This document shows, one piece after another, positions 10,601 through 19,330 of a stretch of DNA of 64,000 nt. Source of the DNA: Alentia gelatinosa (lineage: Eukaryota; Annelida; Polychaeta; Phyllodocida; Polynoidae); contig OX465590.1 of the NCBI GenBank assembly GCA_950022655.1, positions 44,785,718 to 44,849,717 on the forward strand, given 5' to 3'. Each line of letters opens with the position of its first letter. Position 1 is the first letter of the stretch. Made by a program: the position numbers and the translations under genes. The notes under the pieces are model-generated. The model saw only the letters and a list, made by a program, of their open reading frames with translations, searched no databases and was not told where the DNA came from.

Positions 10601-13600
10601 CCATGTCTCTGTGGTGTGGTGTACAGCCACCTTTCTCCTTCATCCCCAGCAGTGGTAGATTTACTGCTATATCAAAGATCAATCCTGCTCATACCATGTC
10701 AATGTGGTGTGGTCTGCAGCTCTCTTTCTCCTTCAACCCCAGCAGTGGTAGACTTACTGCTATATCAAAGGCCAGTCCTTCTCATACCATGTCCTTGTGG
10801 TGTGGTGTACAGCCACCTTTCTCCTTCACCCCCAGCAGTGGTAGACTTACTGCTATATCAAAGGCCAGTCCATACCATGTCTATGTGGTGTGGGAAGTAA
10901 AGAACTCCCCTCGATAAATGTGTAGGGGTGAGATTTCTACGTGAATTCATCTCATAGATTCGGTCAAACCCAAAGTAAGTCTGATAGAACCTATTGGACG
11001 TTAAACTACCCAAACAAACAAACAAACAGTATGAAGGTGTCGTTAACCATGTTTCGCCTACTTCGCAGATTGGTGATGGGGCTGGTGTTCGCAGTCGTCG
11101 TTCACTGGACACCGTCGACCAGACTTTCCGATGGAGAGTACCCCTTCTACTTCTACATGGTCGTCCTCTTTGTATATTCACTACAACAGGTGAGTTACAA
11201 CACCTTGTATTACATACCTGTGCCGTATTAAGTACGTATACCGCCCGCTCCTACCCATGGCATATTTATATCTGTACGTCACCTAGGTATGTTATCACAT
11301 GACTGCATTTTCTACACACAAAACATGAATAAAACGACAAAATGTAAACAAGCACAATCTACCAGAAATAATGGACAAATGATGAAAATATCAACTGCGG
11401 TCATTTTATGAATAAAAATAATTAGATACCACAGTCAACTAAGCATGGAAACACCACGATATCTGGATCAGGAGTAACACTGCTTAATGTAAACAAACCT
11501 GGTGGACCATCCCATCAACATAGAGTTAAACCCATTTTTATCAATACTTCAAGGTATAACGGAATAGAAAAACGAGTTGCGAGTGAAAGAATCACGAAAT
11601 TACTCAGAGAAGATGCACAAAATTATCGAACTCGGCTATAGTCTCGGTGATTTATGTTAAGCATCACCTCGTAACTTGAGCATTCTCTCACCCCAAACCA
11701 GTTTCGCTATATTCCAATATCTCTCTAACACTTCTCAGCCTCAGGAGTATATTGTATGACGGGTTACATTGGAGTATGGTGTATGACGGGTTATATTTGT
11801 ACCCTTTGGAGTGTGGTGTTTGATGGGTTTTATTTGCAGCCTCCGTAGTATGGTGTATGATGGGTTTTATTTGCAGCCTCCGGAGTATGGTGTATGATGG
11901 GTTTTATTTGCAGCCTCCGGAGTATGGTGTATGATGGGTTTTATTTGCAGCCTCCGGAGTATGGTGAATGATGGGTTTTATTTGCAGCCTCCGGAGTATG
12001 GTGTATGATGGGTTTTATTTGCAGCCTCCGGAGTATGGTGTATGATGGGTTTTATTTGTAGCCTCCGGAGTACGGTGTATGATGGGTTTTATTTGTAGCC
12101 TCCGGAGTACGGTGTATGATGGGTTTTATTTGTAGCCCCCGGAGTACGGTGTATGATGGATTTAAGTTGCACACTCCAGAGTATGGCGTATGGAGGGTTT
12201 TATTTGTAGCCTCCGGAGTACGGTGTTTGATAGTTTTTATTTGCAGCCTCCGAAGTACGGAGTATGGTGAGTTTTGTTTGTAGCCTCCGAAGTATGGTGT
12301 ATGATGGGTTTTGTTTGTAGCCTTTGGAGAACGGTGTATGATGGTTTTTATTTCTCTCCTCAGGTGACGCTGTACGGAATGTTCGTGTCGCAGATGGCCT
12401 TCTTTGCGCAGGTCAGCGACCCAGCCATCGGCGGTACCTACATGACCCTTCTAAACACCATTACCAACTTTGGTGAGTCCCTTTACCCCGTTATTATCAT
12501 GGTCTTGATGTCTAGCCATCTTATCTTATCTCCAGAGATGTTAATTATCCAGTCTTCCCTCAGGTTTTCCGTATTTTGTTTTATCTATTTCTAGGGTGAA
12601 CAGGTTGCTGTTATTATCATCATAGTGTTACGGTCCAATTCTCTAATGAGAAACAAGCTTGAACTATCCCTTGGCCGAACCGGCCAAACTCGCCCCCTGT
12701 GACGCTCCACGAGGGGCGTCCTTTGGTTACGATCAATATGGTTTCCCCCCACACGTAAACACCAAGTAATCCTATAGCGCCGCATCTCAATGTACTAGTT
12801 AGTCCTCAGCTAGCCGTCATCGCAGTAACACCAGCAATAAAGCTTGTAACAGGAACGTGGCCTTGGACTCACTTCATTCAGATTACCATCTCTTACAATC
12901 AGATAAAACAAAACGGGTAAATTTTCATCATTAGATATAGATAAATCAATATGATATGAGATATGAGTTTGTCTCAGATTACTAGAGATAACTCGATACG
13001 CACAATTCAGAAATTCTTCAAGTTACTTATCCAGACCACATTGTCATCTTTGTGCAGAGATAACAATTCTCCTCTTTTAACAAGAAATCCTTGTTTTTTT
13101 TCAGTTTGTAAGATGGATTTTTTTTCTTAAAATATATAAAATGATATATAGTATAGAAAACATAAAATAGTATAATTTTGGCCTCATTCACGCCAATAAA
13201 ACTGGGTAGAATCTCCCCACATACCCTCAGCCTTATTCCATGGCCAACACTGATGTGTTATCCATGTTTTCGTGCATAATGGTCCAAGTCTCTCTAAGGC
13301 AGTAAATTCCACATAAAAAATATTTCCACTTTTTTTCTTGACCCCAACTGACATCCCTGTCCCTGTCTTGTCTACGTCGTTTGTACTAAAGGAAAAAAAG
13401 ATGAAAACCAAAAGATATACCGAAATGAATTTTTTTTTTTTTTAAATGAATTTTTTTTTTTAATGAATATTTGTATATATATTCTTATGGTTTGTTGGGA
13501 AATGGCTCATAGGCCGGTGCCGCTCCATGGCGCATGGGACTAAGCCGCGTCAAGTGTTAAAAGACATTTACAACATGTTAGAAATTGAGAAATACAACAT

Positions 13601-16600
13601 TAGTCCGGATAAAAAATTCCTATTTTGATGAGCAGTTGAGATCTCAAACTTTCGTTGGAATAGAGGGAATCATTCATCTATAACTTCTACACTGAGGTCT
13701 GAAGGAAAACAGAAATGGAGACTGTATGACCTTATATTTGGTGAGGGAGTGTTTGGTTGAGAAGTACTTTGGTGACCATTGTGTCCTACAGAGTAAAGAA
13801 ACTGGAAAATTCTCATTAGTTTTTTCTAAGAAGAGGCTCGAGGCTTCACAGCTCGCTACTGCTGGGCCTTGAGGGATTTAAACATCTCACCACCTGGTCC
13901 AGTCTGACGCTGGACACTGAAGAAAGTCTCGCACATCTATTAAAGGTTTATTAGAGCGTGCTTGCACGCGCTAAATACACAGGGATGCAAGTTCGCCGAC
14001 AATTGACGGAAATCAGAAATTTCTGCATCTTGAAATATGATCATTCTTTAGGACGTGGCTAAGGTGTCACTTGTTCGAGCAAAAAAAAAAAAAAAAATTA
14101 ACCCAAATTAACAAAGTATGAAAATCATAAAATAAAACTAAATTCCGCAGTCAGTACTTTGGCGGCAGTTAAACGCGCCAAGGGCCGTTGACACTGCCGT
14201 CAGAGTTCCGTCAAGTGCCGAAAGTTAGTTTGACGGCAGGGGGGAGGGGGGGTCGTCCCCCCCCCCCCCCGAATACGCCCCAGTTTTTTTTGTGTTTTTG
14301 TTTCCGACTTTTTCATCAGTCCCGACTTTCATCCCTGAATACATCATCTAGAGTTTAGAGTGGTCACATTGAACTTTCAGTGTGCTTCCAGAAAACTATC
14401 CCTTTATTATTATAAACCTATGGCCGTATGACCCACACATACTGTCCGCTGCTGCCTATAACGTATGTATAGCCGTACGTATATATTTGTATAATGTACA
14501 TTATGAGTGGGATGATGATACATAACAAGATGGTGTCACGTAAAATTGCTTAGGGCGTGATCAAGTCACAATGCGACAGTATATTAAAAATAATTATAAT
14601 CGCAATTATTGTTATTATTGATAAACTGCCAGAGTGTCACTTGACCACGCCCTCAGCAGTTTTATGTAACGTGTGTGGTCCGTGTGCCGAGTTCACAGTC
14701 TGTGCTGCCATCTAGTGGAGAGCGGCGGTACTGAGCCGCCTACACTGGCCACCTGTGCCGTCCCCGCTGTGCTGTGAGAGCCTGGAGTGGGTAGTTAGGT
14801 CAGTGGTTAGAGCACCGGACTTGTTATCCCAAGGTTTTAGGACTTTGTGGGTTAGAGTCCCACTGCAGCCACTCTTCTCCAGTCTGATGGCCATCATTGA
14901 CTTTATCTAAGTTGGAAACCCGGCCCCTATAAATCATAGGGATCAGGAGTATCTAACCTCCATGAGGGATACAACCCCAGAATAGACTTCTTCTAACTAG
15001 GGTTATGTTGTGAAAGTCTCCACTAATCCTTTTCATCAATTTAATGAATTGGGAGGGCCCCAGTAAACATTTGGGTGCCCAAAAAGTGACAACGTCACAT
15101 GCCTTGATTTAGCCAAATAAAGATGCCTGAAGAGTCTGAACTGGATGAAACCTTGACCCCCAACCCCCCCTGACACATAAATATCAGGATACTTTCAATA
15201 ACATTTGAAGATCTACACCCACAGGCCCCTACGGGCTGGGTGGGTGGGGACTGGATCTAAGATCCGCTCCTATTGGTTGGTTTTTGCTCATTGTCCACAC
15301 GAACAATAGATTCCTTGGAGACCCTATAGCAACATGGTTCAATTTCGACAGGAAACTGTCACTTTTAAGGTAGCATCGGCTTGTGTAAGAGGTGTATTTA
15401 GCCACGTCTCAATAATCTCTTCTCCAGTCTGGGTAACCAGTGTGAGCATTAAGTAGTTTATTGATATTCCTATATACCTTTACCGTACACTCTACGCTTT
15501 TATTATATACCCATGCAGTATATTTGATAATTACGTACTGCTACTCCCTGTGCAGTATAAATTGTGTACTGAACCCTGTGCAGTACACAGTTATACTGAA
15601 CACGTTGAAACATCAGCAGTGTGTGGGCTTTCACTAGACATGTCTGCTATGCCAATATATGGTAAGATTTAAAAAAAAATTGGGTATATAATAAATACAT
15701 AACGACGTACCATGCTTGTAAATGCTACAAAACTCGATGAGAATTGATGTTTTTACAGAATTCAGCCTGGGGCCTCGTTCAGTAAAAAGGAACAATTCCC
15801 CATCTCGTTTTGTAGCATGTACAGCATGGGCAGGTCGTTCTATATAATTACCACGTTCTTCGGGGTGGAGTAACTTATGTTCACTACCCAAGGTTGCCGT
15901 TCATACCCAAGGTTGACATCACTTACAAAATTCATATGAAAAGCACATTTGGGAGAAAACCTAGAGTGTTAGGTCACTCGATAAAGTTGGATCTGGCTTC
16001 AGGTTTGATGGTGGGTAAGCAAATGACGTTAATTATCGTTATTAAACCACATTTGAAGGAATATAGGAATAGGGAAACAAAGCTTCCAGAGAGAGAAAGT
16101 CAAAGTTACTCGGTAAGGCTTGGAAAAATGACTGCCTGCGGACAAGGCCTTGGGAAGTAATTTTTCCGAGCCTTACCTCTTAACTTTGGTTTTCTCTCAC
16201 TGGAACATAGTTTCCTTCTAAAAGGGCTGTAATTATTTCCATTTCTTGAACCTCACTGGCATCCCTGATATTGAAATTAGATTTTAGAAAGTAATGCTGA
16301 CGATGTGACTGTGTTTTGTTACAGGTGGAAACTGGCCCAACACAGTGGCCCTGTGGCTTGTCGATCCGCTCTCGTGGAAAAACTGCTCAGTAGGAGGACC
16401 CTGCAACACCGAAGCCGAGGCTCTGGTCAGTTAATATCTTTATTTGATTTGTATACTCAAGTTACCAAGTTGTAATGCAGATTCGATCACCACCTCGTGG
16501 TGTAAAAGAACCTTGAGAAAGTCTGGAAAGAACCTATAATGGTTGACTGGACGTAAAATCAAACCAACAAACAAACAGCATTTTATTATCCACCTAATAC

Positions 16601-17428
16601 AGATTGGACGTAAAACTACCCAAACAAACCAACCTAATACAGAGTCTCCATACTAAACCTATAGGGAGTGTGTATTTTCCACCTAATACAGTCTCCATAC
16701 TAAACCTATAAGGGAGTGTATTATCTACCTAATACAGTCTCCATGCTAAACATATAATGAGTGTGTATTATCCACCTAATAGAGTCTCCTTACTAAACCT
16801 ATAGAGAGTGTGTATTATCCACCTAATACAGTCTCCATACTAAACCTATAGGGAGGGTGTATTATCCACCTAATATAGTCTCCATACTAAACCTATAAGG
16901 AGTGTGTATTATCTACCTAATACAGAGTCTCCATACTTAACATATAGGGAGTGTGTATTATCCACCTAATACACTGTCCATACTAAACCTATAAAGGAGT
17001 GTGTATTATCCACCTAATACAGAGTCTCCATACTAAACCTATAGGTAATGTGCATTATTCACCTAATACAGTCTCCATACTTAACCTATAAGGGAGTGTG
17101 TATTATCTACCTAATACAGAGTCTCCATACTTAACATATAGGGAGTGTGTAATATCCACCTAATACATAGTTTTGGTTTTGTTTATTTGAATTAACGTCC
17201 AATAATCATAATTAATTGTCTGCTGTGGTTAGTAATAGACATACTTTATCTGTGTTTCAGGCTTGCACCAATGCTGGCGGCAAGTGTTCGACCAGTGTAG
17301 ATGGATACTACATTGAGACAATAATCTGCTTCGTACTGGGATGTCTCTGGATGTTGTGGCGTGCTAAATCGACACGAAAGCTGCAGGATATCCCCAAGGA
17401 GGCCTGGAGTGTGATGGGCAAGTCGTAG
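4542..17428 (+). CDS. SLC33A1: SLC33A1 acetyl-CoA transporter, C-terminal seven exons (spliced, 5' partial)
   Basis: The joined exons encode about 343 residues ending in a TAG stop. They match the C-terminal 60 percent of the animal acetyl-CoA transporter, a major-facilitator-type protein of the ER membrane that imports cytosolic acetyl-CoA for acetylation in the lumen. Conserved stretches seen directly include NVGWASTCNSVGQTAGYF, ALESADLCNTYIR, DAVTGLKL, LAVPMVP, SDPAIGGTYMTLLNT, NWPNTVALWLVDPL and DGYYIETIICF. Hydrophobic stretches fit about seven membrane segments. All six introns are GT-AG and the phases agree across every junction (1, 0, 2, 0, 1, 0 nucleotides carried over). The family is normally about 550 residues, so roughly 200-230 N-terminal residues are missing; I found no matching exon in 1-4541. 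Introns are rich in tandem repeats that copy splice sites. The identification is secure; expression and exact isoforms are not shown by the sequence. Confidence 0.95.
4697..5310. repeat. Tandem array of about 115 bp with poly-C tracts, directly after exon A
   Basis: About six units share GTGAGCGGTGAAACCCACATG, a TAAAACACA(T/C)GA stretch, CACCCGCACTCACAC, a poly-C run of about 10-18 bases and TTTAGAGACGAGTATA. Poly-C length varies between units. A stray related fragment lies near 5750-5815. Each unit carries AGGTGAGC or AAGTGAGC, which resembles the exon donor. Confidence 0.85.
5313..5478. mobile_element. Hairpin MITE, CAATATTAACTGGTTTCAGA family, copy 1
   Basis: The left arm reads ACAATATTGACTGGTTTCAG and the right arm TCTGAAACCTGTCTATATTG, with a loop of about 100 bases. 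Related copies are at 35405-35570 and 54230-54392. The family is not named here. Confidence 0.7.
5479..6204. other. Intron A-B: repeat fragments, no gene
   Basis: Positions 5600-5745 hold two partial units of the CCTAATACA/TGTATTAGGTGGA repeat expanded in the last intron. Positions 6025-6085 hold a SINE 3' tail (CAAATTGGACGTTAAACTTC with A-rich end). No exon is seen. Confidence 0.45.
6205..6365. repeat. Dispersed about 180-bp repeat, copy 2
   Basis: It has CACACACCTCAGCCTCATTC, CATGGCCAATAACCATGTG, TCTCTCTGAGGCAGTAAATTC and a CACTGAAATCCCTGA end. It lies in intron A-B. Confidence 0.65.
6475..6660. repeat. Dispersed about 180-bp repeat, copy 3
   Basis: It has CACCAATAAAACAGTGG, CCTCAGCCCCATGCCATGAC, TCCATGTTTTCCCGGTCTCT and TGAAAAATATTTCCACC. 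The neighbouring 6650-6780 and 7190-7310 stretches (ATATTTCCT...TTAACCTT...CACATTTATCTCC) are a second shared block. Confidence 0.65.
6781..7475. other. Intron A-B, right part
   Basis: AT-rich, with a poly-T run near 6930 and a short AT repeat near 7125. Two related blocks ending in ATGTTATAAAATGCTTCTTTG lie near 6800 and 7370. No exon is seen before exon B at 7476. Confidence 0.45.
7476..7669 (+). CDS. SLC33A1: SLC33A1 exon B
   Basis: The acceptor is TTTAATTTCAG at 7475 and the donor GTAAGC starts at 7670. The first two bases complete the Asp codon begun in exon A, giving SDFLYFWSIVFLITTTLVGVLKREN, a membrane segment with the family's conserved LITTTLV stretch, then a charged loop and a second segment ending LLTVK. 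The 3' half of this exon with its donor is repeated twice more downstream. Only this first donor keeps the frame: using the second one brings in a stop before the junction. Confidence 0.93.
7577..7888 (+). repeat. Three 104-bp tandem copies of the exon B 3' end plus donor
   Basis: The sequence GAGCAGTCCATCGTCGAGAC occurs at 7577, 7681 and 7785, exactly 104 bp apart. Each copy runs through the exon end TACTTACTGTAAAG and a GT donor (7670, 7774, 7878). The copies are almost identical, which points to a very recent duplication or an assembly artefact. Confidence 0.93.
7891..8345 (+). mobile_element. tRNA-derived SINE, copy 1, about three body units
   Basis: The head GGGGCTCAGTGGTTAAGGCA (A-box-like) and GTTTGAGTCCCACTGCAG (B-box-like) look like a tRNA, and the anticodon-loop region TTTGTAA would suit a Thr tRNA. 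The body is repeated about every 92 bp (GGTAGATTTACTGCTATA near 7989, 8082, 8174). The tail is ACTGGACGTTAGATC plus CAAAC-rich sequence. It sits just after the exon B triplication. Confidence 0.85.
8346..8799. other. Intron B-C, no feature seen
   Basis: AT-rich sequence without exon-like composition. I see no repeat boundary in this stretch. Confidence 0.35.
8800..9215 (+). pseudogene. LINE 3' fragment: RNase H-domain C-terminus, degraded
   Basis: The + strand shows GHTKLTHGHLLKGELAPMC followed in another frame by SIEHLMLHC, the Cys/His motif that follows the RNase H domain of RNase H-bearing non-LTR elements. A frameshift separates the two pieces and stops follow. The piece ends with CGGACATAAAATCAACCAAA, close to SINE tails such as GGACGTAAAATCAAACC at 16550. 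It is too broken to be active. Confidence 0.7.
9274..10049 (+). repeat. 52-bp tandem array carrying the exon C acceptor
   Basis: About 15 units of the form GATGTAGGATTTGACATG, TTTTAGTGGTTGCAGATTG, TAAATTAGTAAAGT repeat to the exon border. The final unit supplies the real acceptor and merges into exon C at ATTGGC. In upstream units the same TTGCAG is followed by ATTGTAAATTAG, which would give a stop within four codons in the exon C phase. Confidence 0.92.
10050..10234 (+). CDS. SLC33A1: SLC33A1 exon C
   Basis: The acceptor GTGGTTGCAG ends at 10049 and is the last unit of a 52-bp tandem array. The donor GTAGGT starts at 10235. The exon reads IGFATSDAVTGLKLIEQG, then LAMLAVPMVPIQVILPLMI and a YTTGPRPLDIFLRAMFP tail, closely matching the family. 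It ends two bases into an Arg codon completed by exon D. Confidence 0.95.
10235..10439. other. Start of intron C-D, partial composite hairpin fragment
   Basis: Positions 10385-10455 (GTATTTTCAGCAGCTATGTA, GAGTGGGGTTAAGATTTTAAC, AACGTTTGTGATGTCATC) match parts of the composite hairpin family near 2060 and 22100. Nothing else is recognised. Confidence 0.4.
10440..11030 (+). mobile_element. SINE copy 2, head lost, about five 92-bp body units, full tail
   Basis: Units repeat AAAGGCCAGTCCTTCTCATA, CCATGTCTATGTGGTGTGG and ACAGCCACCTTTCTCCTTC between 10478 and 10890. The tail (GGGAAGTAAAGAACTC, TTCATCTCATAGATTCGGTC, TATTGGACGTTAAACTACCC, CAAACAAAC) ends about 40 bases before the exon D acceptor. 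Open frames here are just repeat units. Confidence 0.88.
11069..11189 (+). CDS. SLC33A1: SLC33A1 exon D
   Basis: The acceptor CTACTTCGCAG ends at 11068 and the donor GTGAGT starts at 11190. The exon reads LVMGLVFAVVVHWTPS and FYFYMVVLFVYSLQQ, which are two membrane segments around a short loop in which the conserved WTP is present. A SINE tail ends only about 40 bases before this acceptor, so the branch-point region is squeezed between the SINE and the exon. Confidence 0.93.
11190..11769. other. Intron D-E, left part, no feature seen
   Basis: AT-rich. A short CCCATGGCATATTTATA block near 11255 resembles the hairpin at 42985-43125. No exon is seen. Confidence 0.35.
11770..12350 (+). repeat. 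37-bp tandem array before exon E
   Basis: About 15 units of GTATGGTGTATGATGGG, TTTTATTTGCAG, CCTCCGGA fill the intron end. Each has a T-rich tract and CAG or TAG resembling an acceptor. The real acceptor of exon E follows the last unit after a short C/T insertion. Confidence 0.9.
12364..12472 (+). CDS. SLC33A1: SLC33A1 exon E
   Basis: The acceptor TTCTCTCCTCAG ends at 12363 and the donor GTGAGT starts at 12473. The frame reads VTLYGMFVSQMAFFAQ and then SDPAIGGTYMTLLNTITNF, the most conserved signature of the family. It ends one base into a Gly codon. A 37-bp tandem array fills the intron just upstream. Confidence 0.95.
12473..13169. other. Intron E-F, left part
   Basis: No exon. Positions 12655-12725 have a GC-rich patch (CGAACCGGCCAAACTCGCCC) that I cannot place. 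The rest is AT-rich. Confidence 0.35.
13170..13375. repeat. Dispersed about 180-bp repeat, copy 4
   Basis: It has CCTCATTCACGCCAATAAAA, CCTCAGCCTTATTCCATGGC, TCTCTCTAAGGCAGTAAATTC and AAAAATATTTCCACTT, ending in CAACTGACATCCCTG. It lies in intron E-F. Confidence 0.65.
13376..14786. other. Intron E-F, middle: homopolymers and repeat fragments
   Basis: Poly-T tracts near 13428-13460, poly-A near 14080 and a G-run/C-run pair near 14236-14270 (fold-back of GGGGG and CCCCC) are present. Positions 14420-14490 contain a CATACTGTCCGCTGCTGCC fragment like the CCTACGGCC repeats. No exon is seen. Confidence 0.4.
14787..14885 (+). mobile_element. SINE head (tRNA-like) fragment
   Basis: GTCAGTGGTTAGAGCACCGG, ACTTGTTATCCCAAGG and GTTAGAGTCCCACTGCAG match the tRNA-like head at 7891. 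The body is cut off after CCACTCTTCTCCA. Confidence 0.7.
14886..16060. other. Intron E-F, right part, no feature seen
   Basis: No exon, no clear repeat. A few TGCAGTATA/CCTGTGCAGTA direct repeats occur near 15510-15590. Confidence 0.35.
16061..16218. mobile_element. Hairpin MITE (AGTCAAAGTTACTCGGTAAG family), copy 1
   Basis: Arms run from ATAGGAATAGGGAAAC and AAAGTCAAAGTTACTCGGTA to TACCTCTTAACTTTGG and TGGAACATAGTTTCCTT. A second copy at 39528-39690 has the same arms with TAGGAA/TTCCTA outer ends. It is about 160 bp and non-coding. Confidence 0.75.
16325..16425 (+). CDS. SLC33A1: SLC33A1 exon F
   Basis: The acceptor GTTACAG ends at 16324 and the donor GTCAGT starts at 16426. The exon completes a Gly codon and reads GNWPNTVALWLVDPLSW followed by a Cys-bearing loop (NCSVGGPCNTEAEAL). 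The two Cys match the luminal Cys-rich loop of the family. The preceding intron is the longest of the gene at about 3.85 kb. Confidence 0.93.
16490..16640 (+). repeat. SINE/LINE 3' tail fragments
   Basis: GAAAGTCTGGAAAGAACC, GACTGGACGTAAAATCAAAC and CAACAAACAAACAG form a tail. A second tail piece, GATTGGACGTAAAACTACCC, follows near 16600. Both link the SINE tails to the LINE end at 9215. Confidence 0.6.
16590..17165. repeat. About 60-bp tandem array in the last intron
   Basis: About ten units contain TATTATCCACCTAATACAG, TCTCCATACTAAACCTATA and GGGAGTGTG. Single related pieces occur near 5600-5745 and 49008, so the unit comes from a dispersed repeat. It ends about 95 bases before the exon G acceptor. 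Confidence 0.88.
17261..17428 (+). CDS. SLC33A1: SLC33A1 terminal coding exon G with stop
   Basis: The acceptor ATCTGTGTTTCAG ends at 17260. The exon reads ACTNAGGKCSTSVDGYYIETIICF, then a last membrane segment (VLGCLWMLW), a basic cytosolic tail (KSTRKLQDIPKEAW) and a TAG stop at 17426-17428. The GGKCSTSVDGYY stretch is diagnostic. A 27-bp array follows in the 3' UTR, in another frame. Confidence 0.94.
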   Translation, partial: ACTNAGGKCSTSVDGYYIETIICFVLGCLWMLWRAKSTRKLQDIPKEAWSVMGKS

Positions 17429-17472
17429 ATGGGTCACCGCGAGCTACTCCATCGACTCAGTCACTGACAGCG

Positions 17473-17750
17473 ACTTGACCGGCTTGTTCGCAGAGTAGTT
17501 TGACCAGCTTGTTTGTAGAGAGCAATTCAACCGGCTTGTTCGAAGGGAGCAGTCCGACCGGCTTGTTCGAAGAGAGTAGTTTAACCGGCTTCTTCAAAAA
17601 GAGCAGTTGGACCGGCTTGTATGAAGAGAGCAATTCAACCGGCTTGTTCGTAGGATGTAGTTTGACCGGCTTGTTCGCAGTAGGCAGTTGGACCGGCTTG
17701 TTCGCAGTAGGAAGTTGGACCGGCTTGTTCGCAGTAATCAGTTCGACTGG
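17473..17750 (+). repeat. 27-bp tandem array in the SLC33A1 3' UTR
   Basis: Ten units of GACCGGCTTGTTCGCAG plus a ten-base variable part (for example TAGGCAGTTG). The length is a multiple of three, so both strands show an open periodic peptide (TGLFxxSS on +, NKPVxLL on -). It is out of frame with exon G and after its stop, so no protein is proposed. Confidence 0.9.
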
Positions 17751-18643
17751 ATATAGTGAGAGCAGCCAAGGACCTGAGACTCTATAAGGCCCTCCAGCAG
17801 ACAAGGAATATTTTATTTGTAACTTTATTATAATGTGGTTTTACAACACAAGTGACATGTTGCAGGGCTGTAAAAGGAAGTTGATATTATGGTGGCAGAA
17901 ATCAGGAAGTATTGACCTTGGCTTTGGTTCTGCATGCATGTCAATGTCAGGTGTATATTGATCCCCAGGGTAAATGCCTCCAATTAGGTTTTTCATTTAT
18001 TCTTTTATTCAAGAAAAAATGCAATTCCCCCTCACAATAGAATTCCGGATATCTGTATTATCTATATTCAGATATCTTTATTACAGCATTTGATAGTTTG
18101 GTTCTGGTTCATAAGAAAACGGTACAATTATTGATGATTTTTATCGTTGTATGTGTTCATGATCAAAACATAAAACTTAAGAAAAGTGTTTCCAAATATC
18201 ATTCAAAATCCAATATGGGGTTAATTTCTGCATGTAGAAAGTAAGCCTGGAAGCTTCCTGAACCTACATTATCGAGTCCATACTCCCAGCCTTGCCACAA
18301 GTGACTGCTATGTGGTAAAATGACATCTCTCTCAGAAGTTGTACACAGTTTTCTACAGTCGTGGGGAATATGCAATCTCTTTGCTGCTCGGCACTGTGAC
18401 GTCAGTCAGATGGCTAGCAGAGCCCGGCTTCTGTTTTTAGAGAAATATTGGCTTCGTGTCTGGAATGTGTGTATGTGTGTGCTGCCCTCTAGTGGACAGA
18501 GGGTGGGACAGCGGGGATGCCAGTGTTAGGATTTTCCAGATTTTTATGGTGTATTCATTTTTTCATCATAATAGAGACAAAATGTGATGATTTTGAAAAG
18601 TAAACTTCGGAAAATCTTTGCGATTTGACTGGTGTTTCTGGGG

Positions 18644-18649
18644 AATAAA
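18644..18649 (+). terminator. Candidate polyadenylation signal AATAAA
   Basis: This is the first canonical AATAAA on the + strand after the SLC33A1 stop. No transcript evidence is available, and a hexamer of this kind also occurs by chance in AT-rich DNA. Confidence 0.3.
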
Positions 18650-18670
18650 CGAGAAAGAAGTATCACGGTT

Positions 18671-19019
18671 CAGAAAGGATAACTCGCCATGTTACAGCAT
18701 TGTTAAACACGTTTCTTTATAGTATACTATCTGAAACATTTGATATTGGCCTCTTGGTTTGTATGAGTACCTCATTGGTATGGTGTACGAAATTTATAAG
18801 TTTTCAACGAATAATGATCCTAGTTGAATGTCAGTGGACAAATCAAAAATGAGAACTATTTTAGAGGCCCTATCTTTATGATCCAGTTAGTACATGATGT
18901 TTCCGATTGTTTAAAATGAGGACGAACAGAAAAAAAATCAACGCATTGCAATACCAGTCTGGTATGTGCTCCCACTATTAACCTAGGGAGATGTCACCAA
19001 TGATAGCACCTCCAGTAAT
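18671..19019. other. Intergenic, no feature seen
   Basis: AT-rich sequence with no exon-like or repeat structure that I can support. Confidence 0.35.
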
Positions 19020-19330
19020 ATCATTATATACCTACGGCCGAACGTCTATGAAATACTACCCGCTGCAAGGGGTGCAGTATCAGTAATGTTCGGGCTCACT
19101 GTGCCCGTATTAAATGAGCACCAACCTCGGGTTAACAGGTTGTGAATCAACGACAAGTAATTAAAATAGCGTTTTTCTCATGATATTTAGGTATATAATG
19201 ATAAGTAAACGCAGTCACTGAGCCTGCAGAGATGTCGTTCTTTGCCTCTATGTTACAAAAGACCTCGAACATCCAACCATCCATACAGACTCAGTAACCA
19301 CGTTTTCTGTTAGTACAGTGTAAATCATAA
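19020..19330. mobile_element. Hairpin MITE-like element, copy 2 (GGCCGAACGTCTATGAAAT family)
   Basis: The same order of blocks as at 440-870 is seen: GGCCGAACGTCTATGAAAT, GCAGTATCAGTAATGTTCGG, then the hairpin at about 19207-19310 with CACTGAGCCTGCAGAGATG. It is shorter and more degenerate. Confidence 0.6.

Larger units (their letters stand above)
17429..18670 (+). other. Probable SLC33A1 3' UTR and downstream region
   Basis: The stretch has no coding signal apart from the short open frame caused by the 27-bp array. The first clear AATAAA is at 18644-18649, which would give a 3' UTR of about 1.2 kb. Other weaker signals could be used, so the transcript end is inferred only. Confidence 0.45.
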
